This document shows, in pieces, positions 17,729-28,441 of a stretch of 64,000 nucleotides of DNA. Numbering within the stretch: the stretch's first letter is position 1; each line of letters starts with the position of its first letter. A program made the translations under genes and the position numbers. Origin of the DNA: Phycicoccus sp. (lineage in GTDB: Bacteria; Actinomycetota; Actinomycetes; Actinomycetales; Dermatophilaceae); assembly GCA_017993715.1 (NCBI GenBank), contig JAGOME010000007.1, positions 1-64,000 of the forward strand. Reading direction: 5' to 3'. Below the pieces are notes generated by a model that saw nothing but the letters and a program-made list of their open reading frames with translations, did no database searches and was not told where the DNA came from.

Positions 17729-19981
17729 TTATGAGGTGGTCGCGTCGCCAGCGTCCGCTGCGGCGGGCTCGTCCAGCACCACCACTGGCTCCGGCTCGAT
17801 GTCCGGCGCGAGGTAGACCGCGGACAGCTCGGCAACCCGCACGGTGACAAACCACGGTTGGTTGTTCCAGCCGCCGCCCTCGGCGATCATGACGTTGTCG
17901 GCCTGGCTTGGGGTGCCCGCAGCATCGAACCCGGAGGTGTCCAGGATGACCCGCCACCGTCCGGGTCGGGGGACCCCGACGCGCACCCATTCCTTGGCTT
18001 GGCCGCTGAAGTTGACGACCGCCGCGACGACGTCACCGCTCTGCCGGTCGGGTACCTCGAAACGCAAGAAGGAGAACGTATTGCCGCCGTTGTCGTCAGC
18101 ATCGAGCCACTCGAAACCCGCGGGCGCCGAGTCCTGAGCCCACAGGGCTGGGTGCGCCCGGTAGAGGCGGTTGAGCTCCTTGACCAGGTTGTGCACGCGG
18201 TAGTGCGCGGGGTCATCCAGGAGCCACCAATCCAGGGATCGTCCGTCGGCCCACTCCGAGGGCTGCGCGAACTCGCAGCCCATGAAGAGCAACTGCTTGC
18301 CGGGGTGGCTCCACATGTACGCCAGGAACGCGCGCAGCGTCGCGAGCTTCTCCTGCGGTGAGCCCGGAATCTTGCCGACCAGCGAGCCCTTGCCGTGCAC
18401 GACCTCGTCGTGGCTGATCGGCAGGAGGTAGTTCTCGGAGAAGGCATACATCATCGAGAACGTGAGCAGGTTGTGGTGGTACTGCCGGTTGATCGGCTGC
18501 TCCGCGAGGTAACGCAGCGAGTCGTTCATCCAGCCCATGTTCCACTTCAGGCCGAACCCGAGCCCGCCAGCGTCCGTCGCCTTGGTCACGCCAGGCCAGG
18601 AGGTCGACTCCTCGGCGACGGTGACCACGCCGGGGACGACCTTGTAGGACGTGGCGTTGGCCTCCTGGAGCAGGCCGATCGCCTCGAGGTTCTCGCGCCC
18701 TCCGTGGACGTTGGGGATCCACTCCCCGTCTCGGCGCGAGTAGTCGAGATAGAGCATCGAGGCGACAGCGTCGACCCGAAGGCCGTCGGCGTGGAACTCC
18801 TCGAGCCAGTACAGGGCGTTGGCGACCAGGAAATTGCGCACCTCAAGGCGGCCGAAGTCGAAGACGTGGGTGCCCCAGTCGGGCTGGTCGCCGCGCCGCG
18901 GGTCCGGGTGCTCGTAGAGGGCCAGCCCGTCGAAGCGGGCAAGCGCAAACGCGTCTCGTGGGAAGTGTCCCGGCACCCAGTCGAGGATGACGCCGATCCC
19001 GTTCTGGTGCAACGTATCCACGAGGTACTTGAAGTCGTCGGGGTCGCCGAAGCGCGCCGTCGGCGCGTAGTAGCCGGTGACCTGATAACCCCATGAGGGG
19101 CCGTAGGGGTGCTCCATGACCGGAAGGAACTCCACGTGGGTGAAGCCGAGGTCGGTCACGTAGTTGACGAGGTGCTCGGCCAGCTCGCGGTATGACAGCC
19201 CCTGGCGCCAGGATCCGAGGTGGACCTCGTAGACGCTCATGGGTCCGTCGTGGGGGTTGGTCGCGGCCTTGCGGTCCTGCCAGTCCTGGTCGCCCCACTC
19301 GTAGGTGGAGTCCTCGACGATGGACCCGGTGTTGGGGGGCACCTCGGTGCGCCGCGCCATCGGATCGGCCTTGGCGCGCACGACGTCGTCGGCGCCCCGA
19401 ATCTCGTACTTGTAGATCGAGCCAGCCCGCACGTCGGGGATGAAGAGCTCCCACACGCCGGACGAGCCGATCATCCGCATCGGGTGGTGCCGACCGTCCC
19501 AGCCGTTGAAGTCGCCGATGACGCGCACCGACTTGGCCCGGGGTGCCCAGACTGCGAAGGAGGTCCCGGTCACGGCTCCCATCGGAGCCTCGTAGGTGTG
19601 GACCCGGGCGCCGAGCACGGTCCACAACTCCTCGTGGCGGCCCTCGCCGACGAGGTGGAGGTCGACCTCGCCCAGGGTCGGCGCGAAGCGGTACGGGTCG
19701 TCGAGGCGGTGTTCGATGCCGTCGCCCCATTCGACCAGGACGCGGTAGTCCATGGTCGCCTCGGCATCGGCTCGCACGCCCGACCACACGCCCTCGGCCT
19801 CATGGGCCAGGGGGAGGCGGACGCCATCCTCGAACTCGATCTCGACTCGAGTCGCGAGCGGCCGCAGGACGCGGATCCGCAAGCCGCCTGCCTCGAGGTG
19901 CTGTCCGAGCAGGTCGTGTGGCTGCTGGTGACGCCCCTGGACGAGCGCGGCAATGGCCCCGCTCACGTCGTGCTGGCTCAT
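17729..19981 (-). CDS. glgB: 1,4-alpha-glucan branching enzyme
   Basis: This 750-residue GH13 enzyme introduces alpha-1,6 branches into alpha-glucan. It has two N-terminal carbohydrate-binding-like domains (the second near GTSFAVWAPRAKSVRVIGDF), the nucleophile Asp in GLRVDAVASMLYLDY, the acid/base Glu in TVAEESTSWPGV and the transition-state Asp in PISHDEVVHGK. It is the last gene of the treS-mak-glgB operon and overlaps mak by 4 nt. The final residues form an acidic, Ala-rich tail. In GlgE-pathway actinobacteria GlgB branches the polymer extended by GlgE. Confidence 0.95.
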   Translation of the reverse strand: MSQHDVSGAIAALVQGRHQQPHDLLGQHLEAGGLRIRVLRPLATRVEIEFEDGVRLPLAHEAEGVWSGVRADAEATMDYRVLVEWGDGIEHRLDDPYRFAPTLGEVDLHLVGEGRHEELWTVLGARVHTYEAPMGAVTGTSFAVWAPRAKSVRVIGDFNGWDGRHHPMRMIGSSGVWELFIPDVRAGSIYKYEIRGADDVVRAKADPMARRTEVPPNTGSIVEDSTYEWGDQDWQDRKAATNPHDGPMSVYEVHLGSWRQGLSYRELAEHLVNYVTDLGFTHVEFLPVMEHPYGPSWGYQVTGYYAPTARFGDPDDFKYLVDTLHQNGIGVILDWVPGHFPRDAFALARFDGLALYEHPDPRRGDQPDWGTHVFDFGRLEVRNFLVANALYWLEEFHADGLRVDAVASMLYLDYSRRDGEWIPNVHGGRENLEAIGLLQEANATSYKVVPGVVTVAEESTSWPGVTKATDAGGLGFGLKWNMGWMNDSLRYLAEQPINRQYHHNLLTFSMMYAFSENYLLPISHDEVVHGKGSLVGKIPGSPQEKLATLRAFLAYMWSHPGKQLLFMGCEFAQPSEWADGRSLDWWLLDDPAHYRVHNLVKELNRLYRAHPALWAQDSAPAGFEWLDADDNGGNTFSFLRFEVPDRQSGDVVAAVVNFSGQAKEWVRVGVPRPGRWRVILDTSGFDAAGTPSQADNVMIAEGGGWNNQPWFVTVRVAELSAVYLAPDIEPEPVVVLDEPAAADAGDATTS

Positions 19982-21450
19982 CGATGGGGCTCCGTCTCGT
20001 CGGTGTGGCCGGTCGGGTGGGTAGTCGCCGCGGCGACGCCGGAACTGAGCCGGTCGATCGCCGCGAGGGGGATGTCGACCCAGTCTGGTCGGTTACGGGC
20101 CTCGTAGACGAGTTCATACATCGCCTTGTCGACCTCGAATGCCGTCAGCAGGCTGTCGTGGTCCCTCGGATCGTCGCCGGACCGGTCCGCATAGCCGTCG
20201 AGGAAGGCCTGCTGGGTCGAGGTGACCCAGGCCCGCGCGGAACCGGGGTTGTCCTGCTCCCAGGAGCCGCCGGCGTAGTCGATGCTGCGCAGCATTCCGG
20301 CGACATCACGGATCCACTGGTCGGGCAGGCTGCGCTCGGCGAGCGGCCGCAGCGGCTCGCCCTCGAAGTCCAGCAGGATCCAGCCGCGCTGTGCGGAGTG
20401 CAGCACTTGGCCCAGGTGGTAGTCGCCATGGATCCGCTGCATGGGCGGCCAGGTCTCCTGGGCGGCGCGGGCGTGGATCGCCGAGATGAGCGGGGCATAG
20501 CGTTCCAGCTCTGGAACCTCCGCGACCGCAGCCGCGAAGCGCTCGGCCATCTGGGCGATGATCGACGAGCCAGTCTGCGCCGTGGTCGGCTCGGTCCCGA
20601 GGGAGTCGGCGAGGCCGGCGTGCACCTCGGCCGTGGCGGCCCCGAGGGCGCGCGCGGGACCAGTGAAGTCTCCGCCCTCGTCGACCGCCCGGATCGCCAC
20701 CCGCCAGGCGTCCTCGACGCCCGGCAGGAATTCCTGCGCGAACGCCAGATCGGCAAAAGCGGGCCCATCGCTGTCGGGCAGCGGCCACTGTCCACGCACC
20801 GAGCCCACGACGGCCGGGACCCGTTCGCAGCCGGCGGCCCGCAGGGCTCCCTGCAGGTCGACGTCGGGGTTGGCGCCCGCCGCGAGCATCCGGAACACCT
20901 TGATGATGACCGGTCGGGACTGCCCGCTGGGCGTGCGGGCCTCGACGATGATCGAGGTGTTGGACTGCTCGCCAGCCAGGACCCGCGTCGAGGTCGCCTC
21001 GAGCTCGGTGTCCCACGCGGAGTGCGGGCTCCCGACGACACCTTCCTCGATGGCGTCGTCGATCGACGACGAGGCCGCGCGGACCTGTCCGCGGACCAGC
21101 GCGAGCAACTGCTCGGCGTAGACCGGATCGTGGGGGGCGTCGTAGACCCAGCGGGTGCCCAGGACCGAGTGCTCGATCAGCCCGACGAGGGCGTCCAGGG
21201 CGCCCTCCAGGGGCGCGTCCCGGTAGGTCAGCGGCACCTGGTAGATCACGGGCTCGGCGGCCGACTCGTCGCGCAGATAGAGCGTCTCGACACCGACGGC
21301 ACCCTGGGGGTCATCCAGTCGCCACGAGCCGACCCGGGTCAACTGCGGGACTGTGCCCTTGGCGGCATACCACCGTTGGGCACCGATCCAGTCGGCGACC
21401 AGGTCGACCTTGCTGGGGGAGAGGGTTGCTCCGCGATGAATCTCAGCCAT
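19978..21450 (-). CDS. mak: Maltokinase
   Basis: This 490-residue kinase phosphorylates maltose to maltose-1-phosphate with ATP, supplying GlgE. It has the N-terminal cap domain of mycobacterial-type maltokinases (VADWIGAQRWYAAKG), and the kinase catalytic loop HGDYHLGQVL followed by WILLDFEGEP with the metal-binding Asp. The family is about 440-460 residues, so this one is slightly long. It overlaps treS by 8 nt and glgB by 4 nt, so the three are co-translated. Trehalose synthase and maltokinase often form a complex. Confidence 0.92.
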   Translation of the reverse strand: MAEIHRGATLSPSKVDLVADWIGAQRWYAAKGTVPQLTRVGSWRLDDPQGAVGVETLYLRDESAAEPVIYQVPLTYRDAPLEGALDALVGLIEHSVLGTRWVYDAPHDPVYAEQLLALVRGQVRAASSSIDDAIEEGVVGSPHSAWDTELEATSTRVLAGEQSNTSIIVEARTPSGQSRPVIIKVFRMLAAGANPDVDLQGALRAAGCERVPAVVGSVRGQWPLPDSDGPAFADLAFAQEFLPGVEDAWRVAIRAVDEGGDFTGPARALGAATAEVHAGLADSLGTEPTTAQTGSSIIAQMAERFAAAVAEVPELERYAPLISAIHARAAQETWPPMQRIHGDYHLGQVLHSAQRGWILLDFEGEPLRPLAERSLPDQWIRDVAGMLRSIDYAGGSWEQDNPGSARAWVTSTQQAFLDGYADRSGDDPRDHDSLLTAFEVDKAMYELVYEARNRPDWVDIPLAAIDRLSSGVAAATTHPTGHTDETEPHR

Positions 21451-23215
21451 GGTGCTCGGGGGACCGGACCTGCAGGCCCAGCCAGAAGAAGTCGCGCGAT
21501 CCCAGGGTCACGGTCACGGTCCCATCCTCGTCGATGTCGGGGAACCCGCTGCCGCCGAAAAGATCCCAGGTCTCGGCATTGCGGAACTGCTCGGGCAGGG
21601 TCAGTCGGCTGGCCTGCGGAGTGGAGGACAGGTTGTTGATGCACAGGACGCTGATGGCGCCGTGGTCGTCGCCGGGGCGCAACTGGCTCAGGTCGATCGA
21701 GCGGTCGGTCCGGGTGAAGGCCAGGACCGCTTCGTTGGTGCTGCCCACCACCTCGAAGTCGCCAAGCCCGAAGACGGGGTGGCGGCGCCGGACGGACAGC
21801 ATGCCCCGCGTCCAATGCAGCAGCGAGGTGTTGGAGGCCAACTGAGCCTCGACATTGACCGCCTGGCGGTTGTACTGCAGGGAGTCGATGACCGGGAGAT
21901 ACAACTTGCCGGGATCCGCCGTCGAGAATCCAGCATTGCGATCTGGGGTCCACTGCATCGGGGTGCGCACCCCGTCGCGGTCGTTCAGCCAGATGTTGTC
22001 GCCCATGCCGATCTCATCACCGTAGTACAGGCAAGGGCTGCCGGGCAGGGAGAGCAGGAGGGCGTTGATGAGCTCGATCTCGGGCCTGCTGTTGTCCAGC
22101 AGTGAGGCCAGCCGGCGGCGGATCCCGACGTTGGCGCGCATGCGCGAATCGGGGGCGTACCAACCGTACATGGCGGCCCGCTGCTCGGGCGTGACCATCT
22201 CCAGCGTGAGCTCGTCGTGGTTGCGCAGGAAGGTGCCCCACTGGCCGCCCGCCGGGATCGGTGGCGTGTCCGCGAGCACGTCGATGATCGGCGCGGCCTT
22301 CTCCTCGCGCAGGCTGTAGTAGAGCATCGGCATGACCGGGAAGTGGAAGCACATCTGGCATTCCGGATCCTCGGGGGTGCCGAAGTAGGCCACGACGTCC
22401 CCCGGCGGCTGGTTGGCCTCCGCGATGAGGATCCGGCCGGGGTACTCCTCGTCGATGAGCCTGCGCACCCGGGCGATGAACTCGTGGGTCTTGGGGTGGT
22501 TTTCACCGTTGTGCCCCTCCTCTTCGTAGAGGTAGGGGATGGCGTCGAGGCGGAATCCATCGATGCCCAGGTCCATCCAGAAGCGCACGACATCGAACAG
22601 CGCTTCGTGCACGGCGGGGTTCTCGAAGTTCAGGTCCGGCTGGTGGCTGAAGAACCGATGCCAGAAGAACTGCCGGCGCACTGGGTCGAAGGTCCAGTTG
22701 GAGGCCTCGCTGTCGATGAAGATGACCCGGGCGTCGCTGTACTTGTCGTCGGTGTCTGACCAGACGTAGAAGTCGCCGAACGGGCCGTCTGGGTCGGACC
22801 GGGAGGCCTGGAACCAGGGGTGCTGATCGCTGGTGTGGTTCATGACGAAGTCGGTGAGGATCCGAATGCCGCGGGCGTGGGCCTCGGTGATCAGCTGGGT
22901 GAAGTCCGGCAGGGTCCCGAACTCGGGCAACACCGCGGTGTAGTCGGAAATGTCGTAGCCGCCGTCCCGCAAGGGACTGGCATAGAACGGCGGAAGCCAC
23001 AGGCAGTCCACGCCGAGCCACTGCAGGTAGTCCAGCCGGGCCAGGACGCCGCTGAAGTCACCCTGCCCGGATCCTGTCGAATCACCGAAGGCGCGGACGA
23101 GGACCTCGTAGAACACGGCCGTCTTGAACCACTGCGGGTCGTGCCGCAGCCCGGGCTGGGTCAGCCCAAGGCCCGACTGTCCCGACTGGGTCGGGATGGG
23201 GCGGGTCGTGCTCAC
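21443..23215 (-). CDS. treS: Trehalose synthase (maltose alpha-D-glucosyltransferase)
   Basis: This 590-residue GH13 enzyme isomerises trehalose and maltose. It contains AVFYEVLVRAFGDSTGSGQGD near the N-terminus, the nucleophile Asp in DGFRLDAIPYLYEE, the Glu in ILIAEANQPPGDV and the Asp in FLRNHDELTLEMVT. GTG at 23215 is chosen because a strong GGAGG site sits 8 nt upstream; a start at 23278 would add 21 unconvincing residues. It heads the treS-mak-glgB operon and is divergent from glgP, with two LacI-type operator matches in the gap. Confidence 0.94.
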   Translation of the reverse strand: MSTTRPIPTQSGQSGLGLTQPGLRHDPQWFKTAVFYEVLVRAFGDSTGSGQGDFSGVLARLDYLQWLGVDCLWLPPFYASPLRDGGYDISDYTAVLPEFGTLPDFTQLITEAHARGIRILTDFVMNHTSDQHPWFQASRSDPDGPFGDFYVWSDTDDKYSDARVIFIDSEASNWTFDPVRRQFFWHRFFSHQPDLNFENPAVHEALFDVVRFWMDLGIDGFRLDAIPYLYEEEGHNGENHPKTHEFIARVRRLIDEEYPGRILIAEANQPPGDVVAYFGTPEDPECQMCFHFPVMPMLYYSLREEKAAPIIDVLADTPPIPAGGQWGTFLRNHDELTLEMVTPEQRAAMYGWYAPDSRMRANVGIRRRLASLLDNSRPEIELINALLLSLPGSPCLYYGDEIGMGDNIWLNDRDGVRTPMQWTPDRNAGFSTADPGKLYLPVIDSLQYNRQAVNVEAQLASNTSLLHWTRGMLSVRRRHPVFGLGDFEVVGSTNEAVLAFTRTDRSIDLSQLRPGDDHGAISVLCINNLSSTPQASRLTLPEQFRNAETWDLFGGSGFPDIDEDGTVTVTLGSRDFFWLGLQVRSPEHHG

Positions 23216-23289
23216 TGCGTTACCTCCGAGGGTGGATAGGACGCGGGGCAGGCCCGCCGTCGTTGGCGTCAAGGCCATTTCTTACCACT

Positions 23290-23301
23290 CCAAACGGTTG
23301 C
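23290..23301. promoter_or_regulatory. LacI-family operator match 1, treS-glgP gap
   Basis: CCAAACGGTTGC fits the CG-centred LacI-family pattern NNAANCGNTTNN. It lies about 75 bp upstream of treS and 185 bp upstream of glgP. A maltose- or trehalose-responsive LacI repressor would be logical, but none is encoded here. Confidence 0.5.
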
Positions 23302-23316
23302 GTGGTACCACCCTGA

Positions 23317-23328
23317 GCAAGCGTTTAC
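23317..23328. promoter_or_regulatory. LacI-family operator match 2, treS-glgP gap
   Basis: GCAAGCGTTTAC also fits NNAANCGNTTNN. Its centre is 27 bp from that of match 1, close to 2.5 helical turns. The two together make a chance match less likely. Confidence 0.5.
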
Positions 23329-23485
23329 GCGGACGATGCTGACGTTTGGTCGCCAATGCCCTACCGTGGTTCGGCACGGGGTGTCCCGGGTCGTCCGCGA
23401 CCCCGGTTTGACACTCTGTCTCGGGCCTCAACGGCGAGGCCGCGAGTTCCTCGTCCAGCCCCCTCGCCGTGATCCGGGAGCCAAA

Positions 23486-26098
<2,613 letters not shown>

Positions 26099-26132
26099 CG
26101 CCTGGGTCCGACCCCGGGCCCGACCCCCCATA

Positions 26133-26176
26133 ACGGCGAATGCCGCCCGCTCACGTGAGCGGGCGGCATTCGCCGT
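26133..26176. terminator. Perfect bidirectional hairpin between glgP and glgE
   Basis: Positions 26133-26176 form a perfect 44-nt palindrome, centred on CTCACGTGAG, between the convergent stops of glgP and glgE. It can fold in either transcript. There is no clear U-tract. Each arm contains one copy of the octamer GAATGCCG. Confidence 0.75.
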
Positions 26177-26191
26177 CTGTGGGGTGGTCCG

Positions 26192-28351
26192 TCAGTGCCG
26201 GCGCACCGCGATGACGTGCACTGGCTCGCCGGCCGGGCCGAGCTGGACGAAGTTGTCCCGGCCCCAATCCCACGAGGCGCCGGTGATCAGGTCATCGGCA
26301 ACGAACCCGGCGTGCTCATCGAGCCCGAGCGCCGGCATGTTGAGTCGGATGGTGCTCGCTCGCGTCGAGTGGGGGTCCAGGTTGGCGATGACCAGCACGG
26401 TGTCGTCGCTGCCGTCGTGCAGCACGCGGCGCTTGGAGAACGCGATGATGTTCTCGTCGTCCACGTGGTGGAAGGTGATGTCCCTGAGCCGATGCAGGCT
26501 CGGGTGGGCGCGCCGAATCTCGTTGAGGCGGGTGAGGTAGCCGGACAGCGACTGGCCCTCGCGGGAACCGCCGGGCTCGAAGTCCTCCCAGTGGCGGTTC
26601 TTGTACTGGTACTTCTCGTTGTCGATCTGCTCCTCGGCGCCCGGGCGCGCGACGTGCTCCATCAGCTCGTAGCCGGCGTAAATGCCGTAGGTGGGGACCA
26701 GAGTTGCGGCCAGGGCGGCGCGCAACTTCCAGGCCGCGGGACCGCCGAACTGCATGTACGGAGTGAGGATGTCGTGGGTGGTTGGCCAGAAGCTCGGCCG
26801 CATGTAGTTGGCGGCGTCGCCGGAGAGCTCGGTGAGGTACTCGACGAGCTCGGGCCGGGTGTTGCGCCAGGCGTAGTACGTGTAGCTCTGCTGGAAGCCG
26901 ACCTTGCCCAGGGTGTGCATCATGGCGGGCTTGGTGAAGGCCTCGGCGAGCCAGATCGTCTCGGGGTAGTCCTTGGCGACATCGGCGATGAGCCACTGCC
27001 AGAACTCCACCGGCTTGGTGTGCGGGTTATCGACTCGGAAGATCCGGACCCCGTGGTCGAGCCACACCTGAATCACGCGCCGCACCTCGACGTAGGCCTG
27101 CGCCGGGTTGTTGTCGAAGTTGAGGGGATAGATGTCCTGGTACTTCTTGGGCGGGTTCTCCGCGTAGGCAATCGTGCCGTCGGCGCGCGTGGTGAACAGG
27201 TCCGGGTGCGTCTGGACCCAGGGGTGGTCGGGCGAGGCCTGCAGCGCGATGTCGAGGCAGACCTCCATGCCGAGGCGGGCGCTCTCGGCGACAAAGGCGT
27301 CGAAGTCCTCAAAGGTGCCCAGGTCCGGGTGGATCGCGTCGTGACCGCCGTCGGGTGAGCCGATCGCGTAGGGGCTGCCAGGGTCGTCGGGGCCGGCATT
27401 GAGGGTGTTGTTGGGGCCCTTGCGGGCGGCGGTGCCGATCGGGTGGATCGGGGTGAGGTAGACGACGTCGAACCCCATGGCGGCAATCGCCGGGAGCCGC
27501 TTCATGGCGGTGCGGAAGGTGCCGGTCGTCCACCGGTGCGTGCGCTCGTCGTAGGTCGCGCCCTCGCTGCGGGGGAAGATCTCGTACCAGGCGCCGTACA
27601 GGGCGCGTTCGCGCTCGACGAGCCAGGGCACGTTCAGGCTCGGGCTGACCAGGTCGCGCAGCGGGCGGGCGGTCAGCTCGTCCTGGAGGTCGTCGGCGAA
27701 TCCGGCCTGGAGGCGGGCGCGGTCGGGGCGGGTCGTGTCGCGCAGGGCGGTGATCGCGTCGTCGAATGCCGTCGCGGCGCTGGCCGGCCGGTCACCGGTG
27801 TCGCGCGCGCGCTCAAGCATGCGGGCGCCCTCTTCGAGCATGAGCTCGACATCGATGCCCGCATCGACCTTGATCGTCGCGTCGTGGTCCCACGTCCCGT
27901 ACGGGTCCGACCAGCCCTCGACGCGATACGACCAGAGACCCGGGCGGTCCGCCTCGATCGTCGCGATCCAGGTGTTCAGGCCGGGGTTGGTGCACGTCAT
28001 GGGGATGAGCGTCTCGACGCCCTCGGGGTTGGTGAGGACGACGCTGGCGTTAACGGCGTCATGGCCCTCGCGGAACACCGTGGCGGTCACGTCGAAGGAC
28101 TCGCCGACGACGGACTTCGTCGGGCGGGTGCCCCCGTCGACGAGCGGGCCGAGCTCCACGACGGGGATCCGACCGATGGGGATCTGCGGCGGGGCCGACA
28201 CCGGGGTGCCCGAGTGATCACCTGGCGCGGTGCCGACCGAGGCGGGGGCGTCGGGCGTGGGCGGGGTCGACCTCGGAGGGGCGACCGGCGTCGACACGGC
28301 GCGGGCGGGAGTGGGGGTCTGCTGGCGGCGGGACCGCGAACGTGGGCTCAC
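26192..28351 (-). CDS. glgE: Alpha-1,4-glucan:maltose-1-phosphate maltosyltransferase
   Basis: This 719-residue GH13_3 enzyme transfers maltose from maltose-1-phosphate to growing alpha-glucan. The first 50 residues are a Pro/Thr/Ala-rich, low-complexity leader. Then come the N-terminal domain (IPIGRIPVVELGP; WSYRVEGWSDPYGTWDHDA), the nucleophile Asp in IFRVDNPHTKP, the acid/base Glu in IWLAEAFTKPAM and the late Asp region. It starts with GTG 90 bp from the divergent glgP2 and converges on glgP. With treS, mak and glgB it forms the full GlgE pathway. Confidence 0.95.
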   Translation of the reverse strand: MSPRSRSRRQQTPTPARAVSTPVAPPRSTPPTPDAPASVGTAPGDHSGTPVSAPPQIPIGRIPVVELGPLVDGGTRPTKSVVGESFDVTATVFREGHDAVNASVVLTNPEGVETLIPMTCTNPGLNTWIATIEADRPGLWSYRVEGWSDPYGTWDHDATIKVDAGIDVELMLEEGARMLERARDTGDRPASAATAFDDAITALRDTTRPDRARLQAGFADDLQDELTARPLRDLVSPSLNVPWLVERERALYGAWYEIFPRSEGATYDERTHRWTTGTFRTAMKRLPAIAAMGFDVVYLTPIHPIGTAARKGPNNTLNAGPDDPGSPYAIGSPDGGHDAIHPDLGTFEDFDAFVAESARLGMEVCLDIALQASPDHPWVQTHPDLFTTRADGTIAYAENPPKKYQDIYPLNFDNNPAQAYVEVRRVIQVWLDHGVRIFRVDNPHTKPVEFWQWLIADVAKDYPETIWLAEAFTKPAMMHTLGKVGFQQSYTYYAWRNTRPELVEYLTELSGDAANYMRPSFWPTTHDILTPYMQFGGPAAWKLRAALAATLVPTYGIYAGYELMEHVARPGAEEQIDNEKYQYKNRHWEDFEPGGSREGQSLSGYLTRLNEIRRAHPSLHRLRDITFHHVDDENIIAFSKRRVLHDGSDDTVLVIANLDPHSTRASTIRLNMPALGLDEHAGFVADDLITGASWDWGRDNFVQLGPAGEPVHVIAVRRH

Positions 28352-28441
28352 CGCACGAAACTATCCGAAATCATGTGGTCGGCGTCACGCCCGTTTCGCC
28401 ACGGGTGAGCCGGGCGTGTCGGATCCTCTAGCGTGGCGAGG

